This document shows positions 1 through 10,287 of a stretch of 64,000 bases of DNA, piece by piece; positions within the stretch are counted from its first letter, which is position 1; every line of letters begins with the position of its first letter. A program made the translations under genes and the position numbers. A model generated the notes under the pieces. The model saw only the letters and a list, made by a program, of their open reading frames with translations. It made no database searches and was not told where the DNA came from. The DNA is from Bradyrhizobium glycinis (lineage in GTDB: Bacteria > Pseudomonadota > Alphaproteobacteria > Rhizobiales > Xanthobacteraceae): positions 62,001 through 126,000 of the forward strand of contig NZ_JACCHQ010000019.1 in the NCBI RefSeq assembly GCF_016031655.1. The letters run 5' to 3'.

Positions 1-7
1 CCGCCAT
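1..7 (-). CDS. Start of a minus-strand gene cut by the left edge, possibly ssb
   Basis: Only two codons and one base are visible: ATG at 7-5 followed by GCG and G, reading Met-Ala-(Gly/Ala/Val/Glu/Asp). A GGAG stretch lies upstream and a LexA-type box stands about 156 bases before the start. Many alphaproteobacterial single-stranded-DNA-binding proteins start MAG, and ssb is often a SOS-linked neighbour of uvrA, so ssb is the best guess. Seven bases cannot prove this, and the call rests mainly on context. Confidence 0.25.
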
Positions 8-162
8 CGCCGCTCTCCACTCCAAATGCCACTGAATTTCAAAAGGGCGAATCCGCTGCCCGCGTTCTTCTGCGCCCGCTAGGGCGACCCTATACGCTTG
101 CGGGCACCGGTCAGCCTGCCACCCCCGGGGTTATCCCCACATATAGCATCACGCTCAGGTTT

Positions 163-177
163 GTTCCAGATTTGTTC
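163..177. promoter_or_regulatory. LexA (SOS) box, GTTC-N7-GTTC
   Basis: The sequence GTTCCAGATTTGTTC matches the alphaproteobacterial LexA operator GTTC-N7-GTTC exactly and has the AT-rich spacer typical of strong sites. It lies in a gene-free stretch (8-446) between the minus-strand start at position 7 and the first outer-membrane gene at 447. Being much closer to the former, it most likely controls that gene. I see no other gene in 8-446. Confidence 0.65.
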
Positions 178-446
178 TTCGTCACGAGGCGAGCGGATTT
201 TCCCGCGCATGCCGCGCAAAAGGGCAGCCCTCGAATGGAACCTTACCGAGTTCCCGTGAACGCCCAAAACCACTTAACATTCATCAAGTTGTTCCACCTC
301 AGTTGAGCCGCGAGTGTGGCATTCCGGAGACGGACTTTGCCCTTTCCTTAGGCTACCTTTGCCTTGGAATTAGTTCATATGGGCGTCGCGCCTGATCAGC
401 CGTTTCGGGGACTTTCATGAAGCGGACGAAACTTGGGGAGACTGCA

Positions 447-1247
447 ATGAATAAGGTTCTATTTGGCACAATCAGTGTACTGGCGTTGGGGCTGTCGGCT
501 CCGGCAAGCGCGGCGGACATGGCCGCGCGTCCCTACACCAAGGCTCCGGCACCGGCGGTCGCTGCGATCTACGACTGGAGCGGCTTCTATATCGGCATCA
601 ACGGCGGCGGCGGCACCAGCCGCAAGTGCTGGGACTTCCTCGACGCTACCGGCGCCGTAACCGGGGTTCCCGGCACCTTCGTCCGTGAAGGATGCCACAA
701 CGCGACCGGTGGCACCGTCGGTGGCCAGATCGGCTATCGCTGGCAGTCCACCAATTGGGTGTTCGGCGTCGAAGGCCAGGGTAACTGGGCTGACTTCTCG
801 GGCGACAACGTCAGCACCGTCTTCCCTGGAAGCGCTTTGGTCACCGGTGATCGCAACCGCTCCCGCATCGATGCTTTTGGCCTGCTTACGGGCCAGGTCG
901 GTTACGCCTGGAACAACGTGCTGCTCTATGTGAAGGGCGGCGGCGCCGTGGTCGGGGACAAGTACGACGTTTATGCCGCGGCCGGCACGCCGGGCGCCGG
1001 CACGCTGCTGGCATCGGCTCGCGAGACCCGCTGGGGCGGCACCGTTGGCGCCGGTCTGGAATTCGGATTTGCTCCGAACTGGACGCTCGGCGTCGAGTAC
1101 AACCACATCTTCCTCGGCGACCGCACGATCACCTTCACGACGCCTGCAGGCGTCGTGTTCGGAAGCGATCGCATCAGTCAGGACGTCGACATGGGTCTTG
1201 TCCGCTTGAACTATCGCTTCGGCGGCCCACTGGTTGCGAGGTACTGA
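447..1247 (+). CDS. Outer-membrane beta-barrel protein, RopB/Omp25/Omp31 family (copy 1)
   Basis: A 266-residue secreted barrel protein. The start at 447 is chosen over an in-frame ATG at 417 because GGGGAG sits just before it and it gives a clean signal peptide ending ASA near residue 22. The mature N-terminus carries the family's WSGFYIG block (about 44-50). Alternating hydrophobic strands follow, and the protein ends in Arg-Tyr after a RLNYRFGG strand, as expected for BAM-inserted barrels. It is one of three tandem paralogues and is closer to copy 3 (both have the CWD and EGCHNATG stretches) than to copy 2. Proteins of this family are abundant small porin-like or structural barrels in rhizobia; whether it forms a pore cannot be read from sequence. 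Confidence 0.88.
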   Translation: MNKVLFGTISVLALGLSAPASAADMAARPYTKAPAPAVAAIYDWSGFYIGINGGGGTSRKCWDFLDATGAVTGVPGTFVREGCHNATGGTVGGQIGYRWQSTNWVFGVEGQGNWADFSGDNVSTVFPGSALVTGDRNRSRIDAFGLLTGQVGYAWNNVLLYVKGGGAVVGDKYDVYAAAGTPGAGTLLASARETRWGGTVGAGLEFGFAPNWTLGVEYNHIFLGDRTITFTTPAGVVFGSDRISQDVDMGLVRLNYRFGGPLVARY

Positions 1248-1274
1248 TATCCCGCTGATTTCGCGAGCGAAGGG

Positions 1275-1306
1275 AAGGGCCGGCCCGCGCCGGCCCTTTT
1301 TATTTT
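1275..1306 (+). terminator. Rho-independent terminator after barrel copy 1
   Basis: A perfect GC-rich stem (AAGGGCCGG/CCGGCCCTT, 1275-1283 with 1291-1299) is followed by a T-rich run through 1306. It isolates copy 1 from copy 2. Confidence 0.9.
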
Positions 1307-1370
1307 GGCACGATGCTGGACGTAAATGAGTCAGCAACCATCACCTTTTCGGCTGTTGTGGCTTTTCGGA

Positions 1371-1450
1371 GACACAACTTGCGGCTTTGGTGGTGTAAAT
1401 GCAGCGTCAGTTGGGCCGTTTGAGTCCGCTGCCCTTCCGTCACGGAAGGC
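1371..1450 (+). promoter_or_regulatory. Duplicated leader with conserved hairpin upstream of barrel copy 2
   Basis: This stretch matches 2256-2340 upstream of copy 3. Both begin GACACAACTT, contain TGGTGTAAA, then GTCCGCTGC, and finish with a small hairpin. Here CTTCCG (1434-1439) pairs with CGGAAG (1443-1448) 36 bases before the start codon. It probably holds the promoter and 5' untranslated region carried along when the gene was duplicated. Confidence 0.6.
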
Positions 1451-1484
1451 AACAACAGAAACTGGGACTGGGATTAAGTTGAAA

Positions 1485-2144
1485 ATGAAAAAGGTTTTGT
1501 TGGCTTCGGCCTGTGTGTTCGCTCTTGCGGCCCCCGCTTCGGCTGCTGATCTGGCAGCCCGCCCCTACACCAAGGCTCCGGTGGCTGTGGCCTCGGTCTA
1601 CAACTGGACCGGCTTCTACCTCGGTATCGTCGGCGGCGGCGCTTGGCAGGACGCCTCCGACATCAAGATGAAGGGCGGCTTCGTCGGCGGCACCGCCGGC
1701 TACAATTGGCAGACCGGTAACGTCGTGTTCGGTATCGAGGCCGACGGCGCCTGGGCCGACGTCAGCGACTCGGTCACCGCCGGCGTCCTCACCACCAGCT
1801 CGAAGATCGATGCGATGGGCACCGTGCGCGGCCGCATCGGCTACGCCGTCAACAACGTGCTGTTCTACGGCACCGGCGGTTACGCCTGGGTCGACAACAA
1901 GATCACCCTCTCCGCACTCGGCGTGTCCGTGTCGGACAGCAAGTGGCACAACGGCTGGACTGTCGGCGCCGGCGTCGAGGCGTTCTTCGCGCCGCAGTGG
2001 TCGGTCAAGGGCGAGTATCTCTATCGCAGCCTCGGCGGCGAGACCTACTTCTCGGGCGCCCTCCCCACCAACACGCTCGAGCTGCACACCGTGCAGGTCG
2101 GCGTGAATTATCACTTCGGTGGCCCGGTCGTCGCCAAGTACTGA
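1485..2144 (+). CDS. Outer-membrane beta-barrel protein, RopB/Omp25/Omp31 family (copy 2)
   Basis: A 219-residue barrel, the shortest of the three. The reading frame is open back to 1326, but the start at 1485 is preferred because it begins a signal peptide (MKKVLLASAC, ending ASA at residue 20) almost identical to that of copy 3. After ADLAARPYTKAP comes the WTGFYLG block (about 41-47). The protein ends Lys-Tyr after a VNYHFGGPVVAKY strand. It lacks the Cys-containing CWD/EGCHNATG segment found in copies 1 and 3, so the loop near the first strands is shorter. It has its own leader and its own terminator, so it is probably transcribed alone. Confidence 0.88.
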   Translation: MKKVLLASACVFALAAPASAADLAARPYTKAPVAVASVYNWTGFYLGIVGGGAWQDASDIKMKGGFVGGTAGYNWQTGNVVFGIEADGAWADVSDSVTAGVLTTSSKIDAMGTVRGRIGYAVNNVLFYGTGGYAWVDNKITLSALGVSVSDSKWHNGWTVGAGVEAFFAPQWSVKGEYLYRSLGGETYFSGALPTNTLELHTVQVGVNYHFGGPVVAKY

Positions 2145-2172
2145 GCTTCGTCTCTAACGCACCCGCGTTACG

Positions 2173-2199
2173 AAAGGCCGGCCTCGCGCCGGCCTTTTT
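2173..2199 (+). terminator. Rho-independent terminator after barrel copy 2
   Basis: The stem AAAGGCCGG (2173-2181) pairs with CCGGCCTTT (2189-2197) and is followed by T residues. It is nearly the same element as those after copies 1 and 3. Confidence 0.9.
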
Positions 2200-2255
2200 G
2201 TATTTGTTGCGGCCGCCCGTTCGCTCGCGTTTTCGGACGGATGTGGCCGCCGAGT

Positions 2256-2340
2256 GACACAACTTTTGGCTTCAATGGTGTAAAGCAATGATGTTACTTG
2301 GGTCATGAGGTCCGCTGCTCTTCCGCTCTCCGGAAGACCG
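2256..2340 (+). promoter_or_regulatory. Duplicated leader with conserved hairpin upstream of barrel copy 3
   Basis: Homologous to 1371-1450. CTTCCG (2320-2325) pairs with CGGAAG (2331-2336); the stem is kept while the loop differs from the copy at 1434-1448. It lies about 34 bases before the start codon of copy 3. Confidence 0.6.
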
Positions 2341-2369
2341 GAATGAGAAAATGGAAGTGGGGAATTGAT

Positions 2370-3116
2370 ATGAAGAAGCTTTTGCTGGCTTCGGCCAGCT
2401 TGTTCGCTCTGGCTGCCCCTGCATCGGCGGCTGATCTCGCGGCCCGCCCGTACACCAAGGCTCCGGTGGCTGTGGCCTCAGTCTACAACTGGTCTGGTTT
2501 CTACATCGGCGCCAACGCCGGTGGCGGCTCGAGCCGTAATTGCTGGGATCTGACCAGCGTGGGTGGCGTTGCCATCACTCCGGTAGCCGAAGGTTGCCAC
2601 AATGCGACTGGCGCCGTGGTCGGCGGCCAGGTTGGTTACCGCTGGCAGTCCGCCAGCTGGGTGTTCGGCCTCGAAGCCCAGGGTGATTGGGCCGACCTGA
2701 AGGGCTCCAACACCAGCTCGCCCGCGGCTCTCTTCCCGCTGGTGAACAATACCAAGATCGACGCCATCGGGCTCTTCACCGGGCAGGTGGGTTATGCTTG
2801 GAACAATGTGCTCTGGTACGTGAAGGGCGGCGCGGCCGTCACCCACAACAAGTTCAGCGGCACTCTGGCGGGCGTCACGCTCGACACCGCGAACGAAACC
2901 CGTTGGGGCGGCACCGTCGGCACGGGCATCGAGTTCGGCTTCGCACCGAACTGGTCGGTTGCCGTCGAATACAACCACCTGTTCATGGGCAAGCACACCG
3001 ACAACTTCACCTTCCTCGGTGTGAACACCCGCGGCGACAGTATCAAGCAGGACGTGGATATGGGCACGGTTCGCCTGAACTACACCTTCGGTGGCCCGGT
3101 TGTCGCGAAGTATTAA
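2370..3116 (+). CDS. Outer-membrane beta-barrel protein, RopB/Omp25/Omp31 family (copy 3)
   Basis: A 248-residue barrel. The start at 2370 follows a GTGGGGAA ribosome-binding stretch and opens a signal peptide MKKLLLASASLFALAAPASA. WSGFYIG lies near residues 41-47. A Cys-containing loop (NCWDL...EGCHNATG) is shared with copy 1 and may form a disulfide. The last strand ends LNYTFGGPVVAKY. N-terminus and leader match copy 2 while the barrel body matches copy 1, which suggests duplication plus recombination or gene conversion among the three. An outer-membrane location is inferred from family and signal peptide. Confidence 0.88.
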   Translation: MKKLLLASASLFALAAPASAADLAARPYTKAPVAVASVYNWSGFYIGANAGGGSSRNCWDLTSVGGVAITPVAEGCHNATGAVVGGQVGYRWQSASWVFGLEAQGDWADLKGSNTSSPAALFPLVNNTKIDAIGLFTGQVGYAWNNVLWYVKGGAAVTHNKFSGTLAGVTLDTANETRWGGTVGTGIEFGFAPNWSVAVEYNHLFMGKHTDNFTFLGVNTRGDSIKQDVDMGTVRLNYTFGGPVVAKY

Positions 3117-3145
3117 GCTGCGTCTCTGACGCATCCGACGTTACG

Positions 3146-3171
3146 AAAGGCCGGCCTCGCGCCGGCCTTTT
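3146..3171 (+). terminator. Rho-independent terminator after barrel copy 3
   Basis: The stem AAAGGCCGG (3146-3154) pairs with CCGGCCTTT (3162-3170), followed by T. It ends the barrel cluster before uvrA. Confidence 0.88.
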
Positions 3172-3185
3172 GCTTTGGCGGCGCC

Positions 3186-3200
3186 GTTCCGGCCGCGTTC
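3186..3200. promoter_or_regulatory. Second, weaker LexA-like box upstream of uvrA
   Basis: GTTCCGGCCGCGTTC fits GTTC-N7-GTTC, but its spacer is GC-rich and a third GTTC follows at 3206-3209, so it could be chance in this composition. It lies about 190 bases before the uvrA start. Confidence 0.3.
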
Positions 3201-3280
3201 CGCACGTTCCTGCTGCCAGATGCCGCCAGCGCGCCAACAATCCGTTGACGATTCGCAACTCGCACTGGAAATCCGCCGCC

Positions 3281-3295
3281 GTTCTTCCTACGTTC
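3281..3295. promoter_or_regulatory. LexA (SOS) box upstream of uvrA
   Basis: GTTCTTCCTACGTTC matches the alphaproteobacterial LexA consensus and lies 98 bases before the uvrA start codon, a usual operator distance. It implies that LexA represses uvrA and that DNA damage induces it. Confidence 0.7.
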
Positions 3296-3392
3296 GCTGC
3301 CATACCCATCGGCGCCGTTCCCGGTTCCGGGCGAAGCGCGCCTTTTGCATTGGCGCGGTCGCGCGTCTTTGGATTCCTCGAGGACCTCTGGG

Positions 3393-6374
<2,982 letters not shown>

Positions 6375-6455
6375 CCGATTTGCATCGAAGCCGTAGGGCT
6401 GCAGGGCGGATGGGCGAAGCGTAATCCGACGCCGCACGATCGGGGAAGAACCGAC

Positions 6456-7019
6456 ATGTCCGCAGGACTTGTACAAACGTATCGCGCCTTCGCCCACAAC
6501 AATGCCTGGGCGAACCATCGCCTGCTTACCGCCTGCGCCGCGCTGTCCCAGGCGGAATTCGAAGCCCACCGCACCGGCTTCTTTCCAAGCCTGCAGCATA
6601 CGCTGAACCACATCTACAACGTCGACCTCTTCTACATCGATGCGCTTGAAGGTGGCTGGCTAGGACCGCACGCCTGGACGAACGAGGTGCCGTACCCCTC
6701 ACTTGCCGAGCTCAAACCTGCCCAGGCCGCAATGGACAAGCGCCTGATTGCGATCTGTGATGGGCTGACAACTGAACGCCTCGACGGCTTCGTCCAGATC
6801 AACCGCGACACGAGCGTTCAGACCGAACGCCGCGACCGGCTGCTCATGCATCTGTTTCAGCATCAGATCCATCATCGCGGACAGGCGCACGCCATGCTGT
6901 CCGCCACGAACGTCGCGCCGCCCCAGCTCGACGAGTTCTTCGCAGAAGGCGAAGCGCCGCTTCGGGCCGACGAGTTCGCCGAACTCGGCTGGACCGAGGA
7001 AACGGTGTGGACCCCGTAG
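6456..7019 (+). CDS. DinB-family (YfiT/DinB four-helix) protein
   Basis: A 187-residue protein of the DinB-like four-helix-bundle superfamily, whose members bind a divalent metal through three histidines. Visible candidates are His52 in NHIYNVD and the HQIHHRGQAH block at about 136-145, the family's best-conserved element. Despite the name, this family is unrelated to polymerase DinB; members are often metal-dependent thiol-S-transferases or have unknown substrates. It follows uvrA by about 80 bases, separated by a short dispersed-repeat fragment (6392-6430), so co-transcription is possible but not shown. The substrate is unknown. Confidence 0.85.
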   Translation: MSAGLVQTYRAFAHNNAWANHRLLTACAALSQAEFEAHRTGFFPSLQHTLNHIYNVDLFYIDALEGGWLGPHAWTNEVPYPSLAELKPAQAAMDKRLIAICDGLTTERLDGFVQINRDTSVQTERRDRLLMHLFQHQIHHRGQAHAMLSATNVAPPQLDEFFAEGEAPLRADEFAELGWTEETVWTP

Positions 7020-7039
7020 TCGCGTAGCCGCGCTACAAT

Positions 7040-7576
7040 CTAAGCCAGAAACTCCGGCGGCACGTGGTCGGTCAGCCACACGCCATTGTCCGCGCGGTAG
7101 AACTTGAATCCCTTCGCGTGCATGCCGCCTGCATCGACCTTGAAGACGTGGGGCTTGCCGTGGCGTTGACCAACTCTCTGTGCCGTCGCGTCATCGGCGG
7201 ACAGATGCACCTGCTGGCGCGCTTGTGGCTTCAGGCCCTCGGACAGGATCGCCTCCACAAACCGCGTGGCCGTGCCGTGGTATAGGATCGACGGCGGCTC
7301 GCGCGGCGACAGGCCGAGCTCCACCGAGACCGAATGTCCTTGCGCCGCGCGAATGCTGAGCCCGTCGGACGAGAGCGAGAACCGCTTTTTGTCACTGGTT
7401 GCGACGACGCCGAGCAGATCGGCTCGTTCGAACTTTGTCCCGGCTGCTTTGGCCCTTTCGACCAGTTCGTCGATGTTGGCCCAGCCTTTCGGGCCAAGGG
7501 TCAAGCCGATTTCGTCCGGCTTGTGCCGCAGCACGAAGCTCAGGAATTTGCTGAGTTGAATTGGGTCGACGGGCAT
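7040..7576 (-). CDS. kptA: RNA 2'-phosphotransferase (KptA/Tpt1 family)
   Basis: Tpt1/KptA enzymes remove a 2'-phosphate from RNA by transferring it to NAD+, giving ADP-ribose 1'',2''-cyclic phosphate. In bacteria the natural substrate is unclear. The 178-residue product opens with the hallmark LSKFLSFVLRHKPDEIGL. It has the central YHGTATRFV segment (His-Gly-Thr binds NAD+), QVHLSADDATAQRVGQRHGKP, and a C-terminal GFKFYRADNGVWLT. The start at 7576 is chosen because AGGA lies 9 bases upstream; alternatives at 7585 and 7606 are possible. It is convergent with the DinB gene and divergent from the HAD gene. Confidence 0.93.
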   Translation of the reverse strand: MPVDPIQLSKFLSFVLRHKPDEIGLTLGPKGWANIDELVERAKAAGTKFERADLLGVVATSDKKRFSLSSDGLSIRAAQGHSVSVELGLSPREPPSILYHGTATRFVEAILSEGLKPQARQQVHLSADDATAQRVGQRHGKPHVFKVDAGGMHAKGFKFYRADNGVWLTDHVPPEFLA

Positions 7577-7638
7577 CTTGTGCATTCCTGTTGATCTCTT
7601 GTACATCCGGTCGCGAAACCCGACCAGACCTTCCGGCC

Positions 7639-8283
7639 ATGAAGTCCTACGCCCTCGCCATCTTCGACCTCGACGGCACGCTCGCCGACAGCTTCCCCTG
7701 GTTCCTGCGCACCATCAACGACGTCGCCGATCGCTTCGGCTTTCGCCGCGTCGCAGATGACGAGATCGAGGAGCTCAGGCATGCGTCGAGCCGCGAGATC
7801 CTTTCCCGGCTCGAAGTGCCCTTGTGGAAGCTGCCGGCGATCGCGCGGCATGCACGGCGGCTGAAGGCGGAGGCAGCAGCTGAGATTCCGCTGTTCGCGG
7901 GCGTCGAGGCGATGCTGCGGACGCTGGCCGAGAACGGGGTGCAGCTGGCGCTGGTGACCTCCGACAACGAAGCCAATGCGCGCGAGAAGCTCGGGGATGC
8001 CGCCGCGCTGTTTTCGCATTTCGACTGCGCGGCATCGCTGTTCGGCAAGCCTGCGAAATTCCGCCGGGTCGTCCGACGTGCGGGCATCGTACTAGACAAG
8101 GTCATATCGATCGGCGATGAGGTCCGCGACATCGAGGCGGCACGCGCGGTCGGTATCGCCTGCGGCGCCGTATGCTGGGGCTATGCGGCGCCGGCGGCAT
8201 TGCGGGCGCTGGGGCCGGATCATGTGTTCGAGCGAATGGATGAGATTGCGGATGTGTTGTGCCGGATCCGTAGGGTGGGTTAG
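7639..8283 (+). CDS. HAD-superfamily hydrolase, phosphoglycolate-phosphatase-like
   Basis: A 214-residue HAD phosphatase. Motif I FDLDGTLAD carries the nucleophile Asp10 and Asp12; motif II is LVTSDNEAN near 106-114; motif III Lys is in FGKPAKFRRV; motif IV is ISIGDEVRDIEAARAVG. A helical cap (about 20-80) makes it a subclass I, Gph-like enzyme, so small phosphate esters such as 2-phosphoglycolate are likely, but the substrate is not fixed by sequence. The start at 7639 begins MKSYALAIFDLDGT. The last codons and stop codon lie inside a palindromic repeat (8270-8384), so the C-terminus (GRRVG-like end) may have been reshaped by its insertion. Confidence 0.85.
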   Translation: MKSYALAIFDLDGTLADSFPWFLRTINDVADRFGFRRVADDEIEELRHASSREILSRLEVPLWKLPAIARHARRLKAEAAAEIPLFAGVEAMLRTLAENGVQLALVTSDNEANAREKLGDAAALFSHFDCAASLFGKPAKFRRVVRRAGIVLDKVISIGDEVRDIEAARAVGIACGAVCWGYAAPAALRALGPDHVFERMDEIADVLCRIRRVG

Positions 8284-8384
8284 CCCTGCGGACTGCGCGA
8301 AGCGCAGACCGCTTGGCGTAACCCACCACTTCCGTCAACGCGGACACCAAAGTGGTGGGTTACGCTGACGCTAACCCACCCTAC
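8270..8384. repeat. Nested palindromic dispersed repeat overlapping the HAD stop codon
   Basis: Perfect 15-base inverted ends (gtagggtgggttagc at 8270-8284, complement at 8370-8384) enclose a second perfect 15-base inverted pair (8316-8330 with 8351-8365). The GTGGGTTA/TAACCCAC core resembles REP-like elements that are common between Bradyrhizobium genes. A shorter relative (ggatgggcgaagcgtaatcc) lies at 6409-6428. The element sits between the HAD gene and the convergent YVTN gene. Confidence 0.8.
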
Positions 8385-8390
8385 ACACCC

Positions 8391-9344
8391 CTACTCCGTC
8401 CTCCGCAAGAACGACCCGAACGCGCGCGGGCCGTCGCCGGTCTTGATCTCACCGATCACCTTGAGCTCGGCGGCATCGATTATAGCAAGCGTGTTGCTTT
8501 CCCAGCAGGCGACGATGACGCGCTTGCCGTCGGCAGTCGCCGCAATGCCTTCGGGATAATCGCCGACATTGATGCGCTTGATGGGCTTCAGGTCCGCCAG
8601 GTCGAACACGCTGACGGTGCCGCCGTACTGATCGGTGACGAAGCCGCGGCCTAGCGTCAACGCAACCGCATAGGGCCGCATTCCGACCGGCACGCGGCCG
8701 ATCTCGCGGCCGGCGACGATGTCGATCACGGAGACGTCGTCGGAGCCGACATTGGCAATGTAGGCGCGCTGGCCCTCGGCATCGATGGTGAGGCCGAACG
8801 GACGCGTGCCGACCTTGATGGTCGCCTTGCGCTTGCGCGTCGCGGCGTCGACCACCGAGACGGTATCGTCGTCACGGTCCGCCGAGAGCAGCAGTTTGCC
8901 GTTGGGCGTCACCGCAAGACCCGACGGCGAGGCGCCGACCGCGATGCTGGCGGTGACGCTGCGCGAGGCGGTATCGATCACCCGCACCGCGGCGGCGTAC
9001 CAATCTGCGACATAGACCGCCTTGCCGTCGGGCGACACGGCAATGCCGAGCGGTCCGCCGCCGACCTCGACGCGGCCGGCGACCTGCCGCGTGGCTGCGT
9101 CGATCACCGTCACCGCCTTGGCATCCGGGCTCGTGACATAGGCAAAGCGCCCGTCGGCGCTGACGGCGACACCGGCCGGCTTGCCGCCGATCGGGATGGT
9201 CGCGACGCTGCGCGCGCCAGCGAGATCCACGACCGTCAGATCGTCGCTGAGCTGGTTGGTGACGAACGCCTCGTCGGCAGCTGCGCTGGCGAGCCCGGCA
9301 TGACAAAGGCTGGCGGCGAGCGCCGCCAGAACCAGCGCTCGCAC
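8391..9344 (-). CDS. Secreted YVTN-family beta-propeller protein
   Basis: A 317-residue periplasmic protein with signal peptide MRALVLAALAASLCHAGLASA, then about seven roughly 42-residue blades repeating the pattern ...VxVIDxA(T/S)R...xIxVGxxPxGLAVxPDGxxxYVA. Such propellers (TIGR02276 type) are partners or accessories in PQQ-alcohol/methanol dehydrogenase loci and in other periplasmic complexes. It starts 3 bases after the end of the MxaD-like gene, so the two form an operon. This pairing suggests a role in periplasmic alcohol oxidation. No dehydrogenase, cytochrome c or PQQ gene is visible in the window, so the partner must lie elsewhere. Confidence 0.85.
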   Translation of the reverse strand: MRALVLAALAASLCHAGLASAAADEAFVTNQLSDDLTVVDLAGARSVATIPIGGKPAGVAVSADGRFAYVTSPDAKAVTVIDAATRQVAGRVEVGGGPLGIAVSPDGKAVYVADWYAAAVRVIDTASRSVTASIAVGASPSGLAVTPNGKLLLSADRDDDTVSVVDAATRKRKATIKVGTRPFGLTIDAEGQRAYIANVGSDDVSVIDIVAGREIGRVPVGMRPYAVALTLGRGFVTDQYGGTVSVFDLADLKPIKRINVGDYPEGIAATADGKRVIVACWESNTLAIIDAAELKVIGEIKTGDGPRAFGSFLRRTE

Positions 9345-9346
9345 GA

Positions 9347-9910
9347 TCAGCTACCGCTCTCGATCTTCTTCTTGAGGGCCTCGAGCCCGGCCTTGTACAG
9401 CCCGCTCACCGCCTTGATCGCGGCCTCGTCGCTCAGCTCCGGTGGCGGATCGTTGTTGGGATAGCCGCGATAGAACGCGCCGGCCCATTCCAGCTTGGCC
9501 TTGCCGTCGGGCGCGGGCGAGACCGTCAAGGTCGAGGAATAATTGGTCACCGGCAGCACCTTCACGTCGACCTTGGTGATCCGGTACGAATAGCTCTGCA
9601 TGTCGGGCTCGTATTTGTAGAGTTCCTCCTCGACCGTGGCGCCGCCCGTCAGGGTCAGCTTGCGTGTCGCGCCGATCTCGTTGCCCTTCTCGCCTTCGGT
9701 CTTGGTGACCGGTTGAAGCCAGCTCATGTCCTGAAAATTGCCGATCACCGCCCACACCTTGGCCGGGGCCGCGTTGATCTCGATGGATTCCCGCACCTTC
9801 TGCCGCGTCGGTCCATGGGCCCAGACCGGCTCGAAGGCGGTCATCAAAGCCATCCCCGCCACCGCCAGCGCCGCCACCCCGGCGATCGCCGGTCCGCTTC
9901 TCATCCTCAT
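9347..9910 (-). CDS. MxaD-like SRPBCC-domain periplasmic protein
   Basis: A 187-residue protein with an N-terminal signal segment (hydrophobic to about residue 30, cleavage likely around VWAHG). An SRPBCC/polyketide-cyclase fold follows, starting KVRESIEINAAPAKVWAVIGNFQDMSWLQPV. The HGPTRQKV lead-in and the AAPAKVWAVIGNF block match MxaD, the accessory protein reported to help methanol dehydrogenase work with its cytochrome. It is the first gene of a two-gene unit with the YVTN propeller. The start could also be the ATG two codons in (9904). The methanol/alcohol-oxidation link is inference from family and partner. Confidence 0.75.
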   Translation of the reverse strand: MRMRSGPAIAGVAALAVAGMALMTAFEPVWAHGPTRQKVRESIEINAAPAKVWAVIGNFQDMSWLQPVTKTEGEKGNEIGATRKLTLTGGATVEEELYKYEPDMQSYSYRITKVDVKVLPVTNYSSTLTVSPAPDGKAKLEWAGAFYRGYPNNDPPPELSDEAAIKAVSGLYKAGLEALKKKIESGS

Positions 9911-10287
9911 GTCGTTTCCTCGTTTCTCAATCTGCGCGACTTGGAACGCGCGCTGAGGTCATGCTAGCGCATTTTCGGGCCATGGGGAGACCCGTTCGTG
10001 GCACGGCCGTGGCAAGGCGGCGGCCCCCCAATCCACACCATCCGTTGCGTTGCCCGACGGGCAAAACACCCCAAAGCAAGGTCAACGCGTCCGCGAGGAA
10101 ATAATTCGCTTTACTCGAATTCGGATTTATCGCATGTTGCGGCCACCTCAACCCGGGCCGAGGGGCGCATCGCGATCGTCACTAACGCGGGTTGGGAGGT
10201 GGTGGACGCAGGCAGCGTCGCGCGTAGGCGGTTTGCAGGGCGGGTCACTCCGTGAGCAGACGCGGCGCGCAAACGACGGGCGCGGCC
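9911..10287. other. Gene-free stretch with a short palindrome
   Basis: I see no credible gene. ttgcccgacgggcaa at 10050-10064 is a near-perfect palindrome of a type often seen in Bradyrhizobium spacers. Short open frames here lack ribosome-binding sites and family resemblance. Confidence 0.5.

Noticed and set aside
8270..8384. CRISPR-like look of the repeated GTGGGTTA units
   Set aside because: The units are inverted, not direct, with no regular spacers; a palindromic REP-like element explains them.
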